DNA of 9,769 bases from Treponema sp. (GTDB lineage Bacteria > Spirochaetota > Spirochaetia > Treponematales > Breznakiellaceae). Every line of letters begins with the position of its first letter. The first letter of the stretch is position 1. The notes under the pieces are model-generated. The model had not been told where the DNA came from and ran no database searches. It worked only from the letters and a program-made list of their open reading frames with translations. Position numbers and translations under genes: made by a program. Below, piece by piece: positions 5,965 to 9,769 of this stretch. The stretch spans positions 1 through 9,769 of the forward strand of contig JAITAW010000015.1 of the NCBI GenBank assembly GCA_031283905.1. Direction: 5' to 3'.

Positions 5965-5982
5965 ACTAGGGCGTGTTCACAC
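5965..5982 (+). repeat. left terminal inverted repeat of the IS5-family element
   Basis: ACTAGGGCGTGTTCACAC; exact reverse complement of 7115-7132. The transposase C-terminal stop (5977-5979) lies inside it. Confidence 0.85.
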
Positions 5983-6414
5983 AACGCACAGCGATACAAA
6001 TACAAGCGGGATAGATACGGGCAGGCTTGTCATAGCGGGCGCGAATCCCTCGAAATCCCTTGGCCGTCGGAAAAACCTTCCCGCCTCTTTCCGCCTTTTA
6101 TAGAGCTCCGCGCGAAACGCCATTTCGCCGTTATATTCCCGCCGATAAACCCGGTTCCGTTTCGCCGGTACCACCGGAGTATATCCCGACTCCCATGCAG
6201 TAACCTGTGTCCGCCCGTCTTCATACGTCCTATCCGTCAACGGAGTCACCGCATACTCCCGTGTTCCGACCGCGTCCGGCGCGTTGCCTCCCGAAGGCGG
6301 ACGGCCTTCCATCCCCCGCCGTTATCGTTCGTATATCTTCGTGTCCCGTCCTCCCCGACTCTTTCCTATCCCTCCGCCATCCTTTTTTTCCGCTCCATGC
6401 GCGTCAGGGTGTAT
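5977..6414 (-). pseudogene. IS5-family transposase, C-terminal half, frameshifted
   Basis: Read on the minus strand from about 6414: IHPDAHGAEKKDGGG, then IGKSRGGRDTKIY, then after a shift ITAGDGRPSAF, and after another shift a frame running from SGGNAPDA through LTDRTYEDG, GYTPVVPAKRNR, AELYKRRKEAGRFFRR and ending at VSLCVV with TGA 5979-5977. These are the successive landmarks of IS5/IS427 DDE transposases. The Asp of LTDRTY (second catalytic Asp) is kept, but the catalytic Glu expected in YKRRxxxER is Gly here, and the Lys that follows in the Y-R-E-K signature is Arg. With at least two frameshifts and no N-terminal continuity it is inactive. Confidence 0.75.
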
Positions 6415-6881
6415 ACCGCACAAGGGGAACGCGGCGTTTGCGGCCAATATGGAGGATGTTCTTGAGGCGTATTGCCGGCCATACAACGAGGAACGGCCGG
6501 TTCAAGTATTGGGAGGGGAACGGGATTCATTGCCGTTGAATGAAAAACATAGTAGACGAGAGGGCAGCGAGTATGTGCGCAGGGGGACCTGCGGTGTCTT
6601 TATGTTTGCGCGTCCCGACAAAGTACCAGAGAGGACTGGGCGCGGGAAGTAAAGAGCATAGTCAGTGAACAGTATGCTCATGCGAAAAAGGTAGTGGTGG
6701 TGATGGACAACTTGAATACGCATACCGTTTCATCGCCGTATGAGGCGTTTCCCTCGGAGGGAAGCATTTGATATAGCGCGGAAACTGGAAATCCATTACA
6801 CGTCCAAGCACGGCAGGTTGGCTTAACAGAGTGGAGATAGAATTAAGCGCCATGACCAGCCAATGTTTAGACCGGCGGATT
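6410..6881 (+). pseudogene. IS630-family transposase (DDE_3) fragment, three frameshifts
   Basis: Plus-strand pieces follow the IS630-family catalytic domain in order: CIPHKGNAAFAANMEDVLE and YCRPYNEERPV (from 6410), RRGTCGVFMFARP, then after a shift DWAREVKSIVSEQYAHA and VVVVMDNLNTH (second catalytic Asp at 6706-6708), TGA at 6769-6771, ARKLEIHYTSKHG in a third piece from 6776, and GWLNRVEIELSAMTSQCLDRRI (from 6813, with the catalytic Glu of VEIELS; written here in full as one motif of two parts, GWLNRVEIELS and AMTSQCLDRRI). The first catalytic Asp, normally in a VCMDE-like motif after RPV, is absent (VQVLGGE). N- and C-terminal ends are missing, so this is a truncated remnant lying opposite in direction to the IS5-family transposase that it interrupts. 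Confidence 0.8.
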
Positions 6882-6983
6882 GGCAGCCTAAATAAAATAG
6901 GTAATCCCTCGGCTTTGCCGGTGGGACTCACAGAGTTTGACATTTCCGGGAGTATAAAATAACCTCCTATCAGTGAACCTGCT
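6882..6983. other. unexplained 100 bp between IS630 and IS5 remnants
   Basis: This stretch matches neither transposase. On the minus strand it has a good ribosome site (AGGAGG, 6968-6963) followed by ATG at about 6943 and a frame starting MSNSVSPTGKAEGLPILF. It also contains CGGC/GCCG flanking TTT as a small hairpin. It may be the end or leader of a third mobile element, or filler from the rearrangement. Confidence 0.3.
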
Positions 6984-7082
6984 CAAAGTTCCAAGAAAGG
7001 TTCGATTGTCTATCTTGACATGTCCGCGCCGTTTCGGCGGCAATCCCTCTATCTCTTGATATTGTTCTTCTGTAAGTTCCAT
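6984..7082 (-). pseudogene. IS5-family transposase, N-terminal 33 codons
   Basis: From ATG 7082 the minus strand encodes MELTEEQYQEIEGLPPKRRG and then HVKIDNRTFLGTL, the standard start of IS427-type transposases (helix-turn-helix region with RGxVxIDNxTFL). Homology stops after residue 33, where the foreign segment begins. A longer in-frame start inside the terminal repeat (GTG 7124) is less likely. The real continuation is lost; the C-terminal half is at 5977-6414. Confidence 0.75.
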
Positions 7083-7111
7083 ACTTATATCTGCTTTTTC
7101 TTCTCTTTCCT

Positions 7112-7255
7112 TTAGTGTGAACACGCCCTAGTACCTATTGATTTTGGATTCTCACCAAATGAAGCAATAGCTATCGCTTCACTTTTATCAACAACGACTC
7201 TAAGATATTTACCGTCTAGTTTCCCACCGCTATTCAGAAAAAAGGGACACGACAC
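7112..7255 (-). pseudogene. truncated coding fragment ended by the IS insertion
   Basis: A minus-strand frame from about GTG 7255 reads SGGKLDGKYLRVVVDK and SEAIAIASFGENPKSIG, then runs into the IS end as TRACSH and stops at TAA 7114-7112. The part before the IS looks like real protein (alternating beta pattern, KYLRVVVD) and resembles the end segment of small toxin or DUF4258-like domains, but I cannot name it. GTG 7255 follows GAGGCGAG, a possible ribosome site, although the original start may be lost. No continuation is visible on the far side of the element (before 5965). It lies directly downstream of the mnmE terminator. Confidence 0.35.
7115..7132 (-). repeat. right terminal inverted repeat of the IS5-family element
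   Basis: GTGTGAACACGCCCTAGT; exact reverse complement of 5965-5982. Confidence 0.85.
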
Positions 7256-7282
7256 CTCGCCTCGCCGAGCTTCACGCATTAT

Positions 7283-7305
7283 AAAAAACCGCGATGATAC
7301 GGTTT
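7283..7305 (-). terminator. intrinsic terminator of mnmE, overlapping its stop codon
   Basis: On the minus strand AAACCG (7305-7300), loop TATCATCG, CGGTTT (7291-7286) and a T-run extending to 7283. The first arm begins inside the TAA stop of mnmE (7306-7304). Short stem but with a proper U-tract. Confidence 0.65.
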
Positions 7306-8695
7306 ATTTCCCCACGCAAAACGAACTAAACATGACTTCAAGAATATCCGCAGTGGACACCTCGCCGGTAATCTCGCCAAGACAGTCGACCGCTTCCTTA
7401 AGCGAAGGCGCGATAATATCAAGCGCCTTTCCTTTATCCGCCATATCCAGCGCGTCCGCGACCTGTTCCACGGCTCTATCGACGAGCGCCTTCTGCCTCG
7501 CCGAAGCCACTCCTATTCGCCCGCTCTCCATACCTGCGTTCCGCTCCACAAGTGCTTCTGCAATCCGCGCCGAGAGGCGCAGGACGCCTTCTCCGGTTTT
7601 GGCGCTGACGCGCTCCGCGCGGGCAGGCGTCTCCGTCATTTCCCGTGCAACATCGCCCTTATTCCACACCATAACAAGGGGCTTGCCGGCAATTTCTTTG
7701 GAATGAAGAAATTGTTTGTCCTCATCGACAAGTCCAACCGTACCATCTACTATATACAATACCACATCGGCGCGTTTTATCAACTCAATGCTGCGCTCTA
7801 CGCCGGTTCTTTCTACGATGTCGCTTGAATCCCGAATGCCCGCAGTATCGGCAAGCCTGACCGGTATGCCTTCAACTGCGATCCACGCCTCAAGCCAATC
7901 ACGAGTGGTGCCGGGCGATTCAGCGACGATTGCGCGATCTTCCTTGACGAGCCTGTTGAAAAGGCTGGACTTGCCGGCGTTTGGTCTTCCGGCAATGACC
8001 GCAAGAGCGCCTTCCTGATACAGACTTTCTATACGGAATGACGCGGCCAATTCCCGCAATTCCGCGAGCGCCTCCCGCGCTAATTCCCGTTTCGGCAGCA
8101 TACCGGAGCGTTCATCCGCATCCGCTTCCGCATATTCATCTTCGGAGTAATCAAGAAACAGTTCCGCGCCCGCCAGCACGCGCACCAGTTTCTCTTTAAC
8201 GGCGCGAATCTCCGCTTCCAAGTCGCCGGAAAGTCGGCGAACCGCGCCGGCACGAGCTTTGCCGGTTTTCGCGGACACTATTTCCATGACGGATTCGGCT
8301 CGAGTGAGGTCCAACTTGCCGTTCATAAACGCCCGAAACGTGAATTCACCGGGAAGCGCGTCCCGAAACCCCGCCTCGTGAAGCGCCTTCAACACGGCTT
8401 GCACGGCCGCGTATCCGCCGTGGCAGGAAATATCCGCGCCGTCCTCGCCTGTATAGGATTTTGGGGCGCGGTACACCGAAACCAGCGTTTCATCAAGGCG
8501 GCTACGGTCTTTGCCGAGCATCCAGCCGTACACAATCGTATTGCCAGCAACGGTTTTCAGTTTTCCCGGCGCGGAAAAACGCTCCGCGAGCAGTTCCACG
8601 GCGTTTTTACCCGATGTCCGTATAACGGCGAGGGCGCTCTGACCCGGCGGCGTCGCCAATGCCGCTATGGGCGAATCGTCTCCGTAAAAGATCAC
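7304..8695 (-). CDS. mnmE: tRNA modification GTPase MnmE (TrmE)
   Basis: 463 aa, complete. With MnmG it adds the aminomethyl-type group at position 5 of the wobble uridine (U34) of several tRNAs, in the cytosol, using a tetrahydrofolate carbon and GTP hydrolysis. The N-terminal folate-binding domain shows SPIAALATPPGQSALAVIR (8-26) and the signature LPGEFTFRAFMNGKLDL (114-130). The G domain has G1 GRPNAGKS (236-243), G2 GTTRD (262-266), G3 DTAG (283-286), G4 NKGD (345-348) and SAK (364-366). The C-terminus is the hallmark FCVGK, with catalytic Cys460 (CIGK in most species). Length is normal (about 450-470). Start is GTG 8695, sharing GTGA with the stop of the ABC ATPase gene, with GAGGGAG upstream inside that gene; this suggests coupled translation. 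No MnmG gene is in the window. Confidence 0.97.
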   Translation of the reverse strand: MIFYGDDSPIAALATPPGQSALAVIRTSGKNAVELLAERFSAPGKLKTVAGNTIVYGWMLGKDRSRLDETLVSVYRAPKSYTGEDGADISCHGGYAAVQAVLKALHEAGFRDALPGEFTFRAFMNGKLDLTRAESVMEIVSAKTGKARAGAVRRLSGDLEAEIRAVKEKLVRVLAGAELFLDYSEDEYAEADADERSGMLPKRELAREALAELRELAASFRIESLYQEGALAVIAGRPNAGKSSLFNRLVKEDRAIVAESPGTTRDWLEAWIAVEGIPVRLADTAGIRDSSDIVERTGVERSIELIKRADVVLYIVDGTVGLVDEDKQFLHSKEIAGKPLVMVWNKGDVAREMTETPARAERVSAKTGEGVLRLSARIAEALVERNAGMESGRIGVASARQKALVDRAVEQVADALDMADKGKALDIIAPSLKEAVDCLGEITGEVSTADILEVMFSSFCVGK

Positions 8696-9402
8696 GGCTC
8701 CCTCTTAAAGAACGACTCGGCTTCGCCGGTTCCGGGTTTTGTCATTATCGTAGAGGCCTCGCCTATTTCTACTATGCGTCCTTCTGCCATGACCGCTATT
8801 CTGTCGCCTAGCATTGCGGCTTCTTCCCTGTCGTGGGTAACGAAGACGCAGGGAATGCGGGAAGCGCGGCGTATCTCCAGAAATTCCTTCCACAACTCGC
8901 GGCGCAAGCGCGGATCCAGACTGGAAAACGGCTCGTCCATGAGGAGCGCCTGCGGCGATGCGACAAGTGCGCGGGCAATGGCGACTCGTTGCCGCTCGCC
9001 GCCCGAAAGGGTATGTATTTTCCTTCCGGCGAAAGAAGCCGGAAGATGCACTATCCGCAAAGTCTCTTCCACAACGCGGCGGCGCGTGTCTCTTGACGCG
9101 CCCTTGATGCGAAGGCTGTAGTCTATATTTTTTCCAACATTCATTGTTGGGAAGAGCGCTAAATCCTGAAAAACCATTGCGATATTTCGTTTCCACGGCG
9201 GCAGATTCGTTACATCCCGCCCGCCGCTCACAATAGAGCCGGAGTCGGCGTAAAGCAGTCCGGCAATGAGATTCAGCGTTGTCGTTTTCCCGCAGCCCGA
9301 ATGTCCGACCAAGGCTAGGGTTTCCCCTTCTTCAACCGAGAAATCAAGCCGTATCGTAGTATGCGGATAGGTTTTGATGATGTCGCGTATTTCAAGGCTC
9401 AT
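8692..9402 (-). CDS. ABC transporter ATP-binding protein, substrate unknown
   Basis: 236 aa from ATG 9402, ATPase subunit of an import-type ABC transporter at the inner face of the membrane. Walker A GHSGCGKT (33-40), Q-loop Gln79 (VFQDLALFPTMNV), signature LSGGERQ (132-138), Walker B LLMDEP (153-158), D-loop SSLD (160-163) and switch His190 (VTHDREEA). The closest style is the spermidine/iron/thiamine/sulfate group (PotA, FbpC, ThiQ, CysA), but it lacks the extra C-terminal TOBE domain, so it is nearer ThiQ in size. No permease or binding protein is next to it: upstream is a divergent gene, downstream mnmE, which it overlaps by 4 bp. A TTG at 9426 would add eight residues; I prefer ATG because SLEIRDI is the usual start of the fold, although neither has a clear ribosome site. 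Confidence 0.9.
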   Translation of the reverse strand: MSLEIRDIIKTYPHTTIRLDFSVEEGETLALVGHSGCGKTTTLNLIAGLLYADSGSIVSGGRDVTNLPPWKRNIAMVFQDLALFPTMNVGKNIDYSLRIKGASRDTRRRVVEETLRIVHLPASFAGRKIHTLSGGERQRVAIARALVASPQALLMDEPFSSLDPRLRRELWKEFLEIRRASRIPCVFVTHDREEAAMLGDRIAVMAEGRIVEIGEASTIMTKPGTGEAESFFKREP

Positions 9403-9599
9403 AATTATTAACCGCAAGTATATCAAGAAACCGTCCCATATGCCAGATGCGGCGGGAACGTAAAATATAACGGAAGAAGTCGCGTACCAAACCAGTCATA
9501 ACCAGCTTGAGATGCTTGTACATCGCTACTTATGGAAATATAGATTAACAGTCCGTTCTAACGTATTATATTTTAACTGTTTAATACCGATATTAAGGG

Positions 9600-9605
9600 T
9601 ATAAT
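9600..9605 (+). promoter_or_regulatory. -10 element of the gene at 9643
   Basis: A consensus TATAAT, with AT-rich DNA before it and no good -35 at 16-18 nt (TGTTTA at 9578-9583 is the nearest). Predicted start near 9612, then a ribosome site AAAAAGGAG (9626-9634) before ATG 9643. The divergent gap 9403-9642 holds nothing else I can support. Confidence 0.45.
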
Positions 9606-9642
9606 TGTGAAATTTCATTCTTTTGAAAAAGGAGATCATTTT

Positions 9643-9769
9643 ATGCGTTTAACAACCAAATATAATGACATGGACAAGAACGACCGGCGCTCGTCTCATG
9701 CGATACTCGATCTTGAGACGCGAAGGCTGAAAGCTATGAAGATCGAGCGGTTGCTGGGTCTGGAAGAAA
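9643..9769 (+). CDS. unidentified protein, N-terminal 42 residues (runs off right edge)
   Basis: ATG 9643 has a clear ribosome site (AAGGAG, eight nt upstream) and an open frame to the edge: MRLTTKYNDMDKNDRRSSHA, then ILDLETRRLKAMKIERLLGL and EE. It is charged, with no signal peptide. A helix ending KIERLLGL directly before the cut is often seen just ahead of the SAM-binding loop of class I methyltransferases, but the diagnostic part is outside the window, so the function is open. It is transcribed away from the ABC ATPase-mnmE pair. Confidence 0.6.
   Translation, partial: MRLTTKYNDMDKNDRRSSHAILDLETRRLKAMKIERLLGLEE

Larger units (their letters stand above)
5965..7132 (-). mobile_element. dead IS5-family (IS427-like) element with nested IS630 fragment
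   Basis: The segment is bounded by perfect 18-bp inverted ends, ACTAGGGCGTGTTCACAC, whose CTAG fits the CTAG/TA target preference I associate with the IS427 group. Transposase pieces on the minus strand lie at both ends: an N-terminal part at 6984-7082 and a C-terminal part at 5977-6412. The middle of the transposase, including the first catalytic Asp, is missing; instead there is an IS630-family fragment on the plus strand (6410-6881) and about 100 bp of unknown origin (6882-6983). Intact IS427-type elements are about 850 bp; this one is 1.17 kb because of the foreign insert. It cannot move by itself, but the intact ends could still be acted on by a related transposase. Confidence 0.82.

Noticed and set aside
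5938..6465. 175-codon plus-strand frame over the IS end
   Set aside because: It is the antisense of the IS5-family transposase C-terminal half; the minus-strand reading gives the recognisable protein.
6882..6983. Riboswitch-like look of the sequence around CACCGGCAAAGCCGAGGG
   Set aside because: CGGCAAAGCCG recalls c-di-GMP riboswitch fragments, but the rest of the conserved core is missing and it lies inside IS debris.
8378..9121. 247-codon open frame on the plus strand
   Set aside because: It lies antisense across the mnmE start and the ABC ATPase; both of those carry full family motifs, and this frame has none.
1..9769. CRISPR arrays, tRNA or rRNA genes
   Set aside because: No regularly spaced repeats, no cloverleaf with CCA-type end and no rRNA-like segment could be recognised by eye on either strand.

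Overview
The window looks like a piece of a spirochaete chromosome, most likely a Treponema of the termite-gut type. Four things point that way: a 6-phosphofructokinase of the kind with GGNGT and PKTIDND motifs; a secreted beta-barrel-like protein with a short spirochaete-style signal peptide; a decayed copy of a small protein family I associate with treponemes; and a 15-base poly-G tract next to a promoter-like repeat. This assignment is inference from family resemblance; no rRNA or tRNA is present to confirm it.

Left third (1-1711): mostly decayed accessory DNA. On the minus strand there is the start of an IS1-like transposase running off the left edge, a possible small ORF, and a clearly broken gene (623-955) with two in-frame stops, two frameshifts and deletions. 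Upstream of that gene lie two copies of a leader repeat, a 16-bp perfect hairpin between them, and a G15 tract beside the second copy. From about 1208 to 1676 I see no convincing gene, only a nested dyad at 1313-1353.

Middle (1712-5859): intact genes. pfkA (+) has a good promoter that places transcription at or next to its ATG. It converges on a gene for a 332-aa exported protein (-), whose promoter carries a perfect dyad between its -35 and -10. Next come a PAT/MnaT-like GNAT acetyltransferase (+) with a strong ribosome site, and a 293-aa protein (+) that keeps part of the PAP2 phosphatase signature but has lost several catalytic positions.

Right-middle (5965-7132): a dead, nested mobile element. 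An IS5-family (IS427-like) element with 18-bp perfect inverted ends at CTAG sites has lost the middle of its transposase. It contains a frameshifted IS630-family fragment in the opposite direction, plus about 100 bp I cannot explain. Its right end truncates another minus-strand coding fragment (7112-7255).

Right end (7283-9769): an operon-like minus-strand pair, an ABC-transporter ATPase without a visible permease followed by mnmE (tRNA wobble-uridine modification GTPase). The two genes share a GTGA overlap, and a terminator overlaps the mnmE stop codon. A divergent gene (+) starts at 9643 and runs off the right edge. The intact genes appear to be separate housekeeping or accessory units; apart from the ABC-mnmE pair I see no evidence that they work together.
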